Of a stretch of 64,000 nt of DNA, positions 18,601 through 27,803 are shown one piece after another. How positions within the stretch are numbered: the stretch's first letter is position 1; every line of letters starts with the position of its first letter. The notes beneath the pieces were generated by a model, which saw nothing but the letters and a program-made list of their open reading frames with translations, had not been told where the DNA came from and searched no databases. The translations under genes and the position numbers were made by a program. Source of the stretch: Methanobacteriota archaeon (GTDB lineage Archaea; Thermoplasmatota; Poseidoniia; Poseidoniales; Thalassarchaeaceae); NCBI GenBank assembly GCA_018650285.1, contig JABIGF010000028.1, positions 1 to 64,000 on the forward strand, written 5' to 3'.

Positions 18601-18834
18601 AAAGATGGAGTCGACTTGACTAGTAGAATGACAATGGGTCTTGCTGACGCAGAAGTATTGGGGACTGCAGAAGAAGTTAGTGATATGTCTTCAATTGACC
18701 GTGAGTTAGCAGAAATGGATTCTGCGTCATCAACTCGTGATGAGACTGTCAATGGCGTACCTCCGCCAGCAGACCCTGAGAAACGTAGTGAGTTAGCATC
18801 TCTTGAGGACGAACTTGCAGACCTTGAGTTGTGA
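15619..18834 (+). CDS. 1071-residue coiled-coil protein with a Roadblock-like domain
   Basis: Residues about 127-230 resemble a second Roadblock/LC7 domain (LALLIETIATSD..., then GSLLIAPAGDAAIAVWT). Residues about 420-700 form a long continuous coiled coil rich in Glu/Arg/Gln heptads. A helical region (about 740-900) and an acidic, disordered tail follow. There is no Walker motif, so it is not an SMC/Rad50 ATPase, and no membrane segment. It is likely a structural or polarity scaffold working with the Roadblock protein before it. ATG at 15619 has GAGGTGAT just upstream. Confidence 0.75.
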   Translation: MMFELPMGEPIDGEMDLSVGRDTFPFDFGAISYFKPRAKKPVGHRLICAGESAGWLSESSKTNQFLAAEDARTELRTLDSSVNLRARGVAWSQAEFEKVARSLLESFIDPATLGTLLPMPRIEGHIPTKDLALLIETIATSDVARGACALEDGMLVHREGDLPADDEEFSIMVQNHLKGMESFAEGMGQERPLASSISLVDGSLLIAPAGDAAIAVWTDVEADHTALLANAAAMLQTESSSMAGDDAGEPLPEGVVVKDTKSGVDQLLSALKTAKEDSTTGYLESVPTDGPSVAITLIDGVPVGIRGQGMSDVGIAATGATSSSNRLQLVRLDRAMRLLLRSSTVENWSLNSLCSSIATCRTRSEDRRSLLEGRLQVLYGFELGFEAMQSGRQTWKLVDDASSTQGLPGKTRKSLMGPIVAELQVKIQTQSNSVSRLEREAEKLQEKIETTRTQRDEVRTELAALQELLEEGRDERMSLARQLDDSAEKIRSKEKAGEEQTSRAERLARRVSELENQVKKRAEEMASALGEMDSREQLLEALEGLLAEEARVNSELATGEARLTEVRRLIDDDERVQRVLHEQVAAQRERHRHSQAEINELERQVEQRRDEVTSIEKDLHSTHGMVEEERLRVSEMDRKHTLLQSELRELMEERRQLMRELGDLDSRRGASEAELRMLIEQAEDLESAHELALVDIAEADRIRARLSEEPLARALLGDDEGLAMLEPVLERMSSARSRGFSVVLLDRAVERGLQVIQHTVDEVAQTPRYLLSTEVMDLLAQQAPETADTVRGLTRWSVQNRLEHKLSETVSNVVLDLENLLNDYEQSVTMLMHLREVLRQMSELGLPSEQIAPLEKIAHMPEALPAVSKEVRRLIQRALDEIYIESDQRTTGEAVGLEATVEVLEQLMYRLEVSGLTGDEPVGDLWNFQHSGMLPFEAHGLTAIERPEINNAALAQMNPDSADNRAESIDVAPISEVQPTDSSQTWQPIEAPADKDGVDLTSRMTMGLADAEVLGTAEEVSDMSSIDRELAEMDSASSTRDETVNGVPPPADPEKRSELASLEDELADLEL

Positions 18835-18843
18835 GGTGTTCTG

Positions 18844-19110
18844 ATGACTGAGTCGGACCCTGCTGAAGGAGAAAAACCGATGCCGGGCGTTCAACTTGAA
18901 GGGCAAAGGAAGTATCCCACCTCTATAGAAAAAATGGTGACTGTTTGCTGTATAATCGCATCACTGCTGTTGATAGGGCCGGCACTTTCTGCCGACCTAT
19001 CTATTCCAAGTATCATTCAAACCCCATTGGCTTTTTGTGGTTTACCACTTGCTGGTTTTATTACTGCTAGACTACTGACAATTCCAATTCATGCATCTGC
19101 AACTTCTTGA
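18844..19110 (+). CDS. Small two-helix membrane protein
   Basis: 88 residues. A charged N-terminus of about 30 residues is followed by two hydrophobic segments (about 32-52 and 58-80). It starts 9 bases after the coiled-coil gene with GAGGTG upstream, so it belongs to the same operon and may anchor that complex to the membrane. No family is recognised. Confidence 0.65.
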   Translation: MTESDPAEGEKPMPGVQLEGQRKYPTSIEKMVTVCCIIASLLLIGPALSADLSIPSIIQTPLAFCGLPLAGFITARLLTIPIHASATS

Positions 19111-19138
19111 GTCAAAATAGAGTTGGAAAGAACCAATC

Positions 19139-20374
19139 TCATTCTGAATTTGTTAGACTTGGGAGTTTGGATTCAACGAATCCAACGATCTTCTGCCAAG
19201 GTAGGACATATTTCATTCCAGCAATAAAGATTAGTAGTAACATCGCTGAGATAACTTTGCCATATGTTAGTTGAAGTTCCAGTGATTCTTGAACTTGACC
19301 ACTCCATTGTGATGAGCCAAACATTGCTACCAAATCAAGAACCAAATCGTCAAACTTTAGTGCCATCATTGCACAGAAAGTCACTAAGGAAAAGATTCCA
19401 ACAGTATGAATCAAATGGCCCTTTAGCATGTTATCAAATTGAGTAACATATTCAGGGTCTTTCTTACATGACTCAGGTAATCTGAATGCATACTCAAGAT
19501 ATCTGATTACTGCAAATCCTGATTCTGAATAGAGAATCATCAACATTGCCATTAGTAATAGAGGCCAAATGGTTTCAGATACCATGCCGCCAACAAGCAT
19601 TTTATCACTTATTTGAGGACTAATCGGCATTAACCCAACATCAAAGTAAACGGTTACAGCCTCAAAAGAAAGTAATGCATGTAATCCAAGATAGATGAGA
19701 GTAGTTCCTAATGACCAGCCAATCATTCGCTTTGACAATCCCCATATACCCATCATTCCAGTCCATACAGGAATTAGATATAGTGCAATTATGAAAAATT
19801 GGGAATACAGAATCAGCGGGTATACTAGAGTTTCAGCATGGTTACGAGAGGCATCTGCTGAAATGGGTAAATACAAATCCCAGTTAGTGAGCATACCCCA
19901 GAACCAACCTAACAGTAAACGACCAGCAAGGAATAAAATTAGACTTAGTAGTACGCCTAAAATCACTTTTCTCCTTAGATGTGGGGCTTGGAGATTTAGG
20001 AAGACCCATGCTCCTGTGATTAACCCACAGAGTAAAATTGGCATATAGTAACGTCCAGGTCCTTCATTTCCCTGTCCAGTTAGGAAATCTGGTATTGGCA
20101 AACCAAAGGTTGAATCTCCAGATTCGCTTCCAAGAATATTTTCAAACAAATCCAAAGTAAGTGTGTGGTCAAGTGCGGGGCACCATATTTGGCCACCTTC
20201 TGAATCAATGTTTGCAGGATCACACGAGCCGAAATTTGAGCCAAGTTGTAGGTAGAGCCAGATAAGAGCTAGTGTTGCGATTGTTTGCAGAGCGACAACT
20301 TGCCATTGCATGCGCAATGACTTGAGGTGTAGGGTTTTTGCCCCCTCTCCTTGTAGTGCTACATCATCTGCCAT
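19139..20374 (-). CDS. Polytopic membrane protein, unknown function
   Basis: About 411 residues with seven to nine hydrophobic segments spread over the length and a large polar loop after the first one (around residues 50-95, with two Cys). No transporter or enzyme motif is apparent. ATG at 20374 has GAGGTGA five bases upstream; a GTG at 20383 falls inside that ribosome-binding site and is rejected. The start lies 11 bases from the DUF58 stop, so the two are probably co-transcribed with the gene after that. Confidence 0.7.
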   Translation of the reverse strand: MADDVALQGEGAKTLHLKSLRMQWQVVALQTIATLALIWLYLQLGSNFGSCDPANIDSEGGQIWCPALDHTLTLDLFENILGSESGDSTFGLPIPDFLTGQGNEGPGRYYMPILLCGLITGAWVFLNLQAPHLRRKVILGVLLSLILFLAGRLLLGWFWGMLTNWDLYLPISADASRNHAETLVYPLILYSQFFIIALYLIPVWTGMMGIWGLSKRMIGWSLGTTLIYLGLHALLSFEAVTVYFDVGLMPISPQISDKMLVGGMVSETIWPLLLMAMLMILYSESGFAVIRYLEYAFRLPESCKKDPEYVTQFDNMLKGHLIHTVGIFSLVTFCAMMALKFDDLVLDLVAMFGSSQWSGQVQESLELQLTYGKVISAMLLLIFIAGMKYVLPWQKIVGFVESKLPSLTNSE

Positions 20375-20384
20375 TATTTTCACC

Positions 20385-21638
20385 TCACATCATTTTTACT
20401 TGAAGAAGAGCTTGTGACAATTCTACATCAGGCATCCAATCGATTACGCGTGCACCAAAACCTGCAAGCGCAGTCAATCGATTCTGTCTTTCAAGTTTCA
20501 TCACTTCATACGACATTCGTGGTATTCTTGATACTAGTCGCTCGTAGTCAATACTACTTGGGCTGAGAACGATTACTTCGTGACCACGCCCAGCCAAGTC
20601 ACGAACAGCGTGTGGAACAGTTCCATCGCCTTCTAAACTTGAGATAATGAATACGGGGCTTCCTCTGCTAAATCTTGGTGCTAGCGCATTTGTAACCGCT
20701 TGTAGAGGCATGTTTCCTTTTGGAGCAACACCTGCAAGGCTGCTTAAGATCTTGAAATGCTGTTTGTCACCACCGTCGGCAGGCAGGTAAGAGAGTCGGT
20801 CATCATAGACTGCTAAAGCGATAGAGTCACGTCGCTGCAAGAAGTATGCTGAAAGCGAAGCAGCAGCAACAGTACCCATTTCCAATGGATTTTTCAAAAC
20901 GGTTCCAATTCTAGAAACATCTCTACTGTCAAGAAGTAGGAAGACATCGGTAACTGCATCACGACATTTTTCGTTAATCATCAATTCTCCAGTACGTGCA
21001 AACGCCTTCCAATTGATGTTTTTGAATGGGTCGCCAGGGACATATTCTCGCAATGAGTAGAATTCAGTTCCAGGGCCAGGGGTTCTCAAAGTGGCAGCTC
21101 CTGTGTACATCTTTGGTGTCTTTGAGCGAACCATTGCTTCCTCAACGTCTCTTACTTGTGGGAAGACAATAATATCTGACCTGTGGTCAATAAACATCTC
21201 ATTTGTAAAGAGATTGAATGTGTTACGGTAGCGGATTGATACTGGGCCTAGCGAAAAGTGCCCACGAAGAGGGCAGCGCAGAACATAGCGAACTCTTGTT
21301 GTTTGACCAGGACCAAGATTAATCATCATGTAATTGAGGCCACTCTTCATTTTCATTTCATGAGGGACATTGTCAAAAATTTCTAACTGTTGAGTTCTTC
21401 TTCTCGACTTGTTGGTGATTGCTAATTCAACATAGAGGTCATCACCTTTGTACAAGTTATCTGCTGAAAGTGTACGGACAATATGTAATTCGCCATGTCC
21501 AGAAATCCAGCCGTTGATAGCCAAGAATGAGATAAAAGCGATTCCAATAACCATTAATTGGAAATTGGACATCATCATTCCGATGAGCACAAGTGCAATT
21601 CCTGATGTCATCATCAGTGCTGCTTTTCTTGTCCACAT
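20385..21638 (-). CDS. DUF58-domain protein
   Basis: About 417 residues. Two hydrophobic segments near the N-terminus (about 10-45), a beta-rich middle, then the DUF58 hallmark REYVPGDPFKNINWKAFART around residues 200-220 and a vWA-like domain with VTDVFLLLDSRD. DUF58 proteins commonly work with a MoxR AAA ATPase in membrane-linked complexes. Here it is followed by a membrane protein and preceded by a DUF4350-like protein, the usual neighbourhood, but no MoxR is present in this window. ATG at 21638 has GGTGA six bases upstream. Confidence 0.88.
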   Translation of the reverse strand: MWTRKAALMMTSGIALVLIGMMMSNFQLMVIGIAFISFLAINGWISGHGELHIVRTLSADNLYKGDDLYVELAITNKSRRRTQQLEIFDNVPHEMKMKSGLNYMMINLGPGQTTRVRYVLRCPLRGHFSLGPVSIRYRNTFNLFTNEMFIDHRSDIIVFPQVRDVEEAMVRSKTPKMYTGAATLRTPGPGTEFYSLREYVPGDPFKNINWKAFARTGELMINEKCRDAVTDVFLLLDSRDVSRIGTVLKNPLEMGTVAAASLSAYFLQRRDSIALAVYDDRLSYLPADGGDKQHFKILSSLAGVAPKGNMPLQAVTNALAPRFSRGSPVFIISSLEGDGTVPHAVRDLAGRGHEVIVLSPSSIDYERLVSRIPRMSYEVMKLERQNRLTALAGFGARVIDWMPDVELSQALLQVKMM

Positions 21639-21653
21639 CAAATATCACCCTCG

Positions 21654-23321
21654 CTACTTGCGTCCCCACATCTTGACTCTCTTAACCACCGCCACGAGTT
21701 GTTCTAGGGAGTAATTCCGGTCTTCAAAGACGAACTTGACGAGTACAGGGTCACTAATCATTTTCTGAAGTTCTCTAGCAGGGAGAGCATCAAACTCATC
21801 GCGTGTTAGCGTGTTTAGGTTACGTACCCTTGAGAGTAGTACTTGTTTCACTTTGTTAGCTCGGCTATAATATCCATATCGCCGCGAGTCACCAAATCCA
21901 TAGTAGATGATACTGAAAACGTGACGCCATGGTTCGGGGTCAGTCTTGCGAATAATGACCGCTTCAAATGCAATGAATAGTGCGAGGAATAGTAAGAGCA
22001 TAGCCATCCAATCACTTGTGAAATAGACTAGAACATAGTATATCAGATTGTAAGTCTCACCCATAAATGATGATGTTTGTTGGTGGCGGCTTTCATCAAA
22101 AATGACTTGTGCGTCAGCACTTGGTGAAAGAGTACCATTCTCATTTACAAGGAGGGCTTCTGCAATTGCATCTAAGGCCCACTTACGATTATCATTTGCA
22201 TCAATATCAGTTTGTTGAGTGCCATACTTGTTTTCATAGTCGTAGACGCTATTGATGAGTACGCTTCCATCAGAGATAAAATGTGCTTTGCCAGCATTTG
22301 TGTCATCACAACTGCGAGAAAGACAATATTTGACATAGATTGTGAATGGGCCTTGCATATCACCTTCAAACCCGCTTCCAGCAGGGCCAACGGTCAAGTC
22401 ACCATCATCATTGATGTCAAGGTAAGAATCTGTACTTGAGTATCCTAGCCCATAACGATTATTCTCTGCATCATCAGCGTGGTCTGGGTCAAATGCCGAA
22501 GGCGAATTTAGTAGCAAGTTGTATCCTGGGTCAAAGTCCCATGGGTTACCACCGTCACTAGTAAGGTGGTGTGCACAGAGGCCAGCATCTTCTGCAGATA
22601 TTGTCATCATCCCAGGTATTCCTGGATGCCCGGGGTCGGGGTCAATGAGGTCAACATAACCATCTCCGTCAGTATCTTTGAAACATGGATGCATCCAAGC
22701 GCTAGATATGTTTGCTGTGTATTTGTAACTGTCTGAAGAGTTAATCCAAATGTAGTTGTAATCAAGAGTCCATGCGCCAGCATCATACAATTTGTGGCCA
22801 CTATACTCGAGGCCAAAGGCTGAGGCTAATCCGGTTGAATATCCAAAATCATCCATAACTATAATCGTGCCGCCACGGGCTACAAATAAGACAATAGCTT
22901 CAACTTCACTAGTGGTATATCCGTCACTTTCTTTCATTTGAACAACACTTGAGTCACCAGTAAAACGTGGTAGACTGATGGTGTCTTTCTCAACTCCAGC
23001 AATAACGAAGACGGTTTCTTCAGGATTTTCAATTTCATTCAGTAGTAGTGGGCTGCTGACTAGACTATGTGTATCAACTCCCATGCCATTCAGATCTTCC
23101 CTGAAGGCAGAGATATCATCCCATCCATCATCATAGGCAGACAATTGTGAGTGTGATAAAGTGATGAAACTACCTAGCAATGTCATCAATAGTAGAATTA
23201 AAACAGCGTAGAAAGCAAAGAGAGTAATACCTCTTCGAAACTTTTGTGTTTTCATCGTGGCGAGCAAATCAGCCGCTGCCATTCCCACATTAACACCTAC
23301 TGGACCATAGGTCCATGCCAT
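21654..23321 (-). CDS. Membrane protein with DUF4350-like domain and calcium-binding-like loops
   Basis: 555 residues. A transmembrane segment at about 33-55 is followed by a domain resembling DUF4350 (residues 60-190, with the VARGGTIIVMDDFG turn). A long extracytoplasmic insertion contains DTDGDGYVDLIDPD at 216-229 and a second DINDDGDL loop near 305, both like EF-hand or thrombospondin type-3 calcium sites. A second membrane segment lies near 435-460 before a cytoplasmic tail. The gene precedes DUF58 in the same direction. An internal ATG near 23285 (after GGTG) is an alternative start. Confidence 0.75.
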   Translation of the reverse strand: MAWTYGPVGVNVGMAAADLLATMKTQKFRRGITLFAFYAVLILLLMTLLGSFITLSHSQLSAYDDGWDDISAFREDLNGMGVDTHSLVSSPLLLNEIENPEETVFVIAGVEKDTISLPRFTGDSSVVQMKESDGYTTSEVEAIVLFVARGGTIIVMDDFGYSTGLASAFGLEYSGHKLYDAGAWTLDYNYIWINSSDSYKYTANISSAWMHPCFKDTDGDGYVDLIDPDPGHPGIPGMMTISAEDAGLCAHHLTSDGGNPWDFDPGYNLLLNSPSAFDPDHADDAENNRYGLGYSSTDSYLDINDDGDLTVGPAGSGFEGDMQGPFTIYVKYCLSRSCDDTNAGKAHFISDGSVLINSVYDYENKYGTQQTDIDANDNRKWALDAIAEALLVNENGTLSPSADAQVIFDESRHQQTSSFMGETYNLIYYVLVYFTSDWMAMLLLFLALFIAFEAVIIRKTDPEPWRHVFSIIYYGFGDSRRYGYYSRANKVKQVLLSRVRNLNTLTRDEFDALPARELQKMISDPVLVKFVFEDRNYSLEQLVAVVKRVKMWGRK

Positions 23322-23373
23322 TGACGGCCATGGCTACCTTAAGACGGTTATGCGCAGGTGAACTTCACCGGCT

Positions 23374-23616
23374 TCATCGTTTTAATACGATTTGAGCACC
23401 TACTCTATCGATTTCATCACTTGGAAGAAGCATTAATCCCGCTTCGGATGGCCATGGCAATTTACTAGCATCTAAGTGCATTTCCAATTCAATCACTAAA
23501 GTTGCTACATTGCCGCTGGTTAAGTCAACCATAAGGTCTGCAACACTACCAAGAACATCACCACGTGTGTCAACCACAGGCAAACCAATCAGTTCACGCC
23601 CAAAGGTCGCTGTCAT
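23374..23616 (-). CDS. PRC-barrel domain protein
   Basis: 80 residues, a single PRC-barrel-like fold: FGRELIGLPVVDTRGDVLG at the start, then DLMVDLTSGNVATLVIEL and a final strand pair ending GAQIVLKR. Archaeal homologues are tiny, single-domain proteins of unknown partner; in other contexts the fold assists RNA processing or electron-transfer complexes. ATG at 23616 is set by GAGGAGAG six bases upstream; a GTG lies one codon before it. Confidence 0.85.
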   Translation of the reverse strand: MTATFGRELIGLPVVDTRGDVLGSVADLMVDLTSGNVATLVIELEMHLDASKLPWPSEAGLMLLPSDEIDRVGAQIVLKR

Positions 23617-23729
23617 CACACTCTCCTCTCAGACATACCCCTTGAATCCTCTTATTGAGTGGGATGAATTTAGATAAAAATGAACCTATTTACACTTTGG
23701 CGTAAGGCGAATGGTTCATTGTCAGTTCA

Positions 23730-25958
23730 TCAGACAGATTCAATGCCAGAAAGAGTATCAGAATTTCTTTTGACACTCTCAAGTCCGCTAGTGAGACTTA
23801 CTTCCAACTTTGCGTAGTACTCTAACATTTCTTGTGTAACGGTTGGTCGAACTCGGCCAATTGCAGATTCAAAGAATTTCTTGGTGACAGTCTTCTTTCC
23901 TGCTCGCATGGTAATGAGTGCTGACTCACGGCAAACGGCTTCAATATCTGCACCGGTATAGCCATCTAATTTCTTAGAGAATTCTTCCACGTCAAATTTG
24001 CCCATTGGCATATTTTGTGTGTGGATTTTGAGAATTTGTCTTCGGCTTCCTTCATCGGGTGGAGGGATATGCAACACTCTCTCAAATCTTCCAGAGCGTA
24101 GTAATGCTTTGTCAATCATTTCAGGGCGATTTGTTGCCGCTACAATAACCACACCGTTGAGACTTTCAATTCCATCCATACAAGTTAGCAATTGGTCAAC
24201 CATTCGGTTAGTAACTTGGCCGCCACCATCATTGTTTCCTGCAGATCGGTGTGCACCAATACTCTCAAATTCATCAAGGAAGATAATGCTAGGTGCGGCT
24301 TGGGCTGCTTTCTTGAAAATTTCACGAATCGCTTTCTCTGATTCACCAACCCATTTTGAAAATAGTTCTGGGCCCTTTACAGTGATGAAATTTGCTTCTG
24401 CTTCTGAGGCGATTGCTCTAGCGAGGAGTGTTTTACCAGTGCCTGGTGCCCCGAATAGGAGAATTCCTCGAGGTGCATCAATGCCGAAGTGCTTGAATAA
24501 TTCTGGCTTAGTTAGTGGCCAGTCAATACTTTCTTTCAATCTGTCCTTGACTTCTTCTAATCCGCCTACTCGGTCCCAACTTAGGTCAGGGACTTCAACA
24601 TAGATTTCACGTAGTGCACTTGGCTCAACTTCCTTCATTGCAAGTCTGAAATCACTCATTGTAACTTCCATTTTCTCTAGGACTTCGGGAGGAACTTCTT
24701 CTTCTTCTAAGTCAATTTCAGGAAGGTATCTACGAAGAGCTTTCATTGCTGCTTCACGTGAAAGTGCCGAGATATCTGCGCCGACAAATCCATGGGTGTT
24801 TGACAGCACCCATTCAATATCAAAATCATCAGCGATTGGCATTCCTCTGACATGGATATCAACGATTTCACGTCGACCTGCTTTATCAGGTACGCCAATC
24901 TCTATTTCACGGTCAAATCGTCCTGGTCGGCGAAGTGCTTGATCAACAGCATCTTGACGGTTGGTTGCTCCTATGACAACAACATTGTCTCGACCCTGCA
25001 TACCATCCATCAATGTCAGAAGTTGGGCGACAACTCGACGTTCAACTTCGCCTGTGACATCTTCACGCTTTGGTGCGATGCTGTCCAACTCATCAATGAA
25101 AATAATTGCAGGTGCTTGCGCTGCTGCCTCTTCAAAGAATTCACGAAGTTGCTTTTCTGATTCACCGTAATATTTACTAATAATTTCTGGACCATTTATT
25201 GATGAAAAGTGGGCATTGGTTTCATTGGCAACAGCCTTTGCGATCATCGTTTTTCCAGTGCCCGGTGGCCCATGTAATAGGACACCCTTAGGCGGGTCAA
25301 TACCTAGTGTACGGAACAGGATTGGGTGCTTGAGTGGTAACTCAATCATTTCACGCACCTTTTGCAATTGATTTCCTAGGCCGCCAATATCTTCGTAACT
25401 TATTGAAGTAGCACTCTTATTTTCTTCTTCATCAACCGCTTCATCTTTGATGACGATTTCAGTTTCGGGTAGAACTTGAACAATTCCTTTTGGAGTTGTA
25501 GTCATGATTGCAAACGGAAGAGCCTCTGCAAACAAAGTCATTCCTGGGATGAAAATGCGGTCACCCGCTACGACGGGCCGCTTGTTTAATCCGCGTCGTG
25601 CAAAGCCTTCGATACCTGGTCCAAAGCGCACTTTCTGTTTTGATGCCATTACAGGTGATAGAGTAAGACGTGTACACGGTTTTACTTCCACCTTTCTGAT
25701 AGTTACATTAGAACCAAGTTGGCTTCCAGCATTTTTCCTAATAATTCCATCAACACGAATCACACCAAGATTCGCATCTTCTGGGCGGCATCGCCATACG
25801 ATTGCCGCCGTAGTATCTTCACCTTTGATTTCAATAATATCTCCGGGCTTCAAGTTCAAGTCATTATCAAATGGAACTCTTGCTCTTCCGTGGCCAACAT
25901 CACTTGGTATCGCTTTAGCCACCTTCAAATTTAGTGTTTTTTTGTCATCTGCTGCCAC
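23730..25958 (-). CDS. CDC48/VAT-type AAA+ unfoldase
   Basis: About 742 residues. A double-psi-barrel N-domain (1-185) is followed by two AAA+ modules. D1 has GPPGTGKT at about 230-237 and FIDELDS near 287; D2 has GAPGTGKT at about 503-510 and FLDEFES near 561. The hexamer unfolds substrates for the proteasome. GTG at 25958 is chosen because GGAGG lies 7 bases before it; the ATG at 25964 is too close to that site and would add two residues. It is divergent from the aldehyde dehydrogenase. Confidence 0.96.
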   Translation of the reverse strand: MAADDKKTLNLKVAKAIPSDVGHGRARVPFDNDLNLKPGDIIEIKGEDTTAAIVWRCRPEDANLGVIRVDGIIRKNAGSQLGSNVTIRKVEVKPCTRLTLSPVMASKQKVRFGPGIEGFARRGLNKRPVVAGDRIFIPGMTLFAEALPFAIMTTTPKGIVQVLPETEIVIKDEAVDEEENKSATSISYEDIGGLGNQLQKVREMIELPLKHPILFRTLGIDPPKGVLLHGPPGTGKTMIAKAVANETNAHFSSINGPEIISKYYGESEKQLREFFEEAAAQAPAIIFIDELDSIAPKREDVTGEVERRVVAQLLTLMDGMQGRDNVVVIGATNRQDAVDQALRRPGRFDREIEIGVPDKAGRREIVDIHVRGMPIADDFDIEWVLSNTHGFVGADISALSREAAMKALRRYLPEIDLEEEEVPPEVLEKMEVTMSDFRLAMKEVEPSALREIYVEVPDLSWDRVGGLEEVKDRLKESIDWPLTKPELFKHFGIDAPRGILLFGAPGTGKTLLARAIASEAEANFITVKGPELFSKWVGESEKAIREIFKKAAQAAPSIIFLDEFESIGAHRSAGNNDGGGQVTNRMVDQLLTCMDGIESLNGVVIVAATNRPEMIDKALLRSGRFERVLHIPPPDEGSRRQILKIHTQNMPMGKFDVEEFSKKLDGYTGADIEAVCRESALITMRAGKKTVTKKFFESAIGRVRPTVTQEMLEYYAKLEVSLTSGLESVKRNSDTLSGIESV

Positions 25959-26125
25959 TCGCATCCCTCCGACTACAAACACTCGGATTCACCGGCTCAC
26001 TAAAAACCATGCAGTTTGACATTTTCTTTTTCTTCTACCTTGATAGCAATTATTCTAATGCCGTTTTATGGTGAAATTGACAGAAATCTTATTTTTTACC
26101 CCTTTTATTGTGCAGGGGAGTATTG

Positions 26126-27781
26126 ATGAACGGTGCCATACCCGAGAAGGCCATGACCCATGTGTTGGAAGTCGGACTCGAGTATCTTGAGAGCAATAAT
26201 CCGAATGGACTACCAAAAATAAAAGGCTACAATATTATCAACGGAGAGTTGACAGAATCAAGTGATGGAGCAACTTTTGAATCTTCAAATCCAGCATGGC
26301 TAGAAGACAAACTAGGGCAGTTCCCCTTGTCCACCAAAGATGATGTGCATGCTGCACTTACTGCTGCTCGTACAGCATTCTCAAGTTGGGCTGCAACACC
26401 GGCACCAACCCGTGGCCAAATTATTGGCAATATGGGGCGTCTATTGATGGAGCATAAGGATGCAATAACAGCACTTGAAACTCGTGAAATCGGCAAGACT
26501 CTGAAAGAATCAGCCGGTTCAGTGCAAGAAGCAATTGATACCTGCCTCTTTTTCCAGTCAGAAGGTCGTCGCCTCTATGGGCAGACAGTCAATTCTGAAT
26601 TACCGGACAAGGAATTGTTCACCTATCGCCGACCATTAGGTGTATGCGGCATCATCAATGCCTGCAACTTTCCTGCTGCAGTGCCATTTTGGAAGATGAT
26701 ACCCGCAATCATGTGCGGAAATACCTGTGTCTGGAAATCGCCTCAAGATGCACCTTTGCTTTCATTCGCATTAGCTAGAATAATGCACGAGGCAGGCCTT
26801 CCTGACGGTGTGATAAATCTCGTACACGGCAAAGGTAGCGGTGCAGGTCAGCATCTTGTAGATGCAGTTGATGAAGGATTAGTCAACAAGATCTCATTCA
26901 CTGGCAGTACTGCTGTTGGAAAAATGATTGGCGAAGTTTGCGGCCGAAATCTAGTTTCAGCAAGTCTTGAACTCGGTGGAAAAAACCCACTCGTAGTCAT
27001 GCCTTCAGCAAATCTTGAAAATGCTGTTGAAGGGGCATACTGGGCGGCATTTGGAACCGCTGGACAGCGTTGTACAAGTTTAGGTAACCTCATTATTCAC
27101 AAAGATGTATATGAACAATTTATGGAGATGTTCATGGCCAAAGTAGAAGCGACAGTTATTGGCGATTCAATGCGCAATGATGGTGTGCTTTACGGACCGA
27201 TGCTTTCTGAAAAGTATGCCAAGGATTTCCTTGTCGGTGTGGAGATGTGCAAAGCAAGTGGCGCTACCCAAATCTATGGAAAGGGCACAATAACCAACGA
27301 CAACAAACCAGCGGGATTCCAAGGAGATGCTAGCGAAGGCGTCTACATGTGGCCACATGTTTTTGTAGATGTAACTCAAGATATGGAATGCTTCCATGAG
27401 GAGATATTCGGACCAGTAGTTACTATTGTCAAGGCTGATGATTTCGTTCATGGATTGGCACTTGCAAATGCTAGCCCATACGGTCTTTCAAGTGCAATAT
27501 ACACAAATGACCGATTGGAAGCATACCGCTACAAGACAGGCATCAAGGCTGGAATGACAGGCATCAATAATTCCACAACTGGGGCAGAAGCTCACCTACC
27601 ATTTGGCGGCGTTAAGGGTTCAGGCAACGGAACCCGTGAATCAGGTATTTGGGTAATTGAGGCGTACTCATATTGGCACGCAGTTAATGATGAGTTGAGT
27701 GGAAAGTTACAACTTGCTCAGATGGATGTTGAAGAGATTGAGATTGAGGAAGCCGAAGTTGACTACTCATCCCTTGCTTGA
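26126..27781 (+). CDS. NAD(P)-dependent aldehyde dehydrogenase, ALDH7-like
   Basis: 551 residues. Oxidises an aldehyde to its acid. The catalytic pair is visible: Glu in LELGGKNP and Cys in GQRCTS; the NAD-binding GSTAVG turn precedes them. The GQRCTSLGNLIIH stretch is closest to aminoadipate-semialdehyde (ALDH7-type) enzymes, which would suggest lysine or osmolyte metabolism, but the substrate is not certain. The chain is longer than usual at both ends; the C-terminus adds an acidic tail. ATG at 26126 has GGGGAG seven bases upstream. Confidence 0.9.
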   Translation: MNGAIPEKAMTHVLEVGLEYLESNNPNGLPKIKGYNIINGELTESSDGATFESSNPAWLEDKLGQFPLSTKDDVHAALTAARTAFSSWAATPAPTRGQIIGNMGRLLMEHKDAITALETREIGKTLKESAGSVQEAIDTCLFFQSEGRRLYGQTVNSELPDKELFTYRRPLGVCGIINACNFPAAVPFWKMIPAIMCGNTCVWKSPQDAPLLSFALARIMHEAGLPDGVINLVHGKGSGAGQHLVDAVDEGLVNKISFTGSTAVGKMIGEVCGRNLVSASLELGGKNPLVVMPSANLENAVEGAYWAAFGTAGQRCTSLGNLIIHKDVYEQFMEMFMAKVEATVIGDSMRNDGVLYGPMLSEKYAKDFLVGVEMCKASGATQIYGKGTITNDNKPAGFQGDASEGVYMWPHVFVDVTQDMECFHEEIFGPVVTIVKADDFVHGLALANASPYGLSSAIYTNDRLEAYRYKTGIKAGMTGINNSTTGAEAHLPFGGVKGSGNGTRESGIWVIEAYSYWHAVNDELSGKLQLAQMDVEEIEIEEAEVDYSSLA

Positions 27782-27803
27782 ATTTTATTGTATCAACAAC
27801 GGT

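Noticed and set aside
15619-18834. SMC/Rad50-type ATPase
   Set aside because: Despite the long coiled coil there is no Walker A, signature or Walker B motif.
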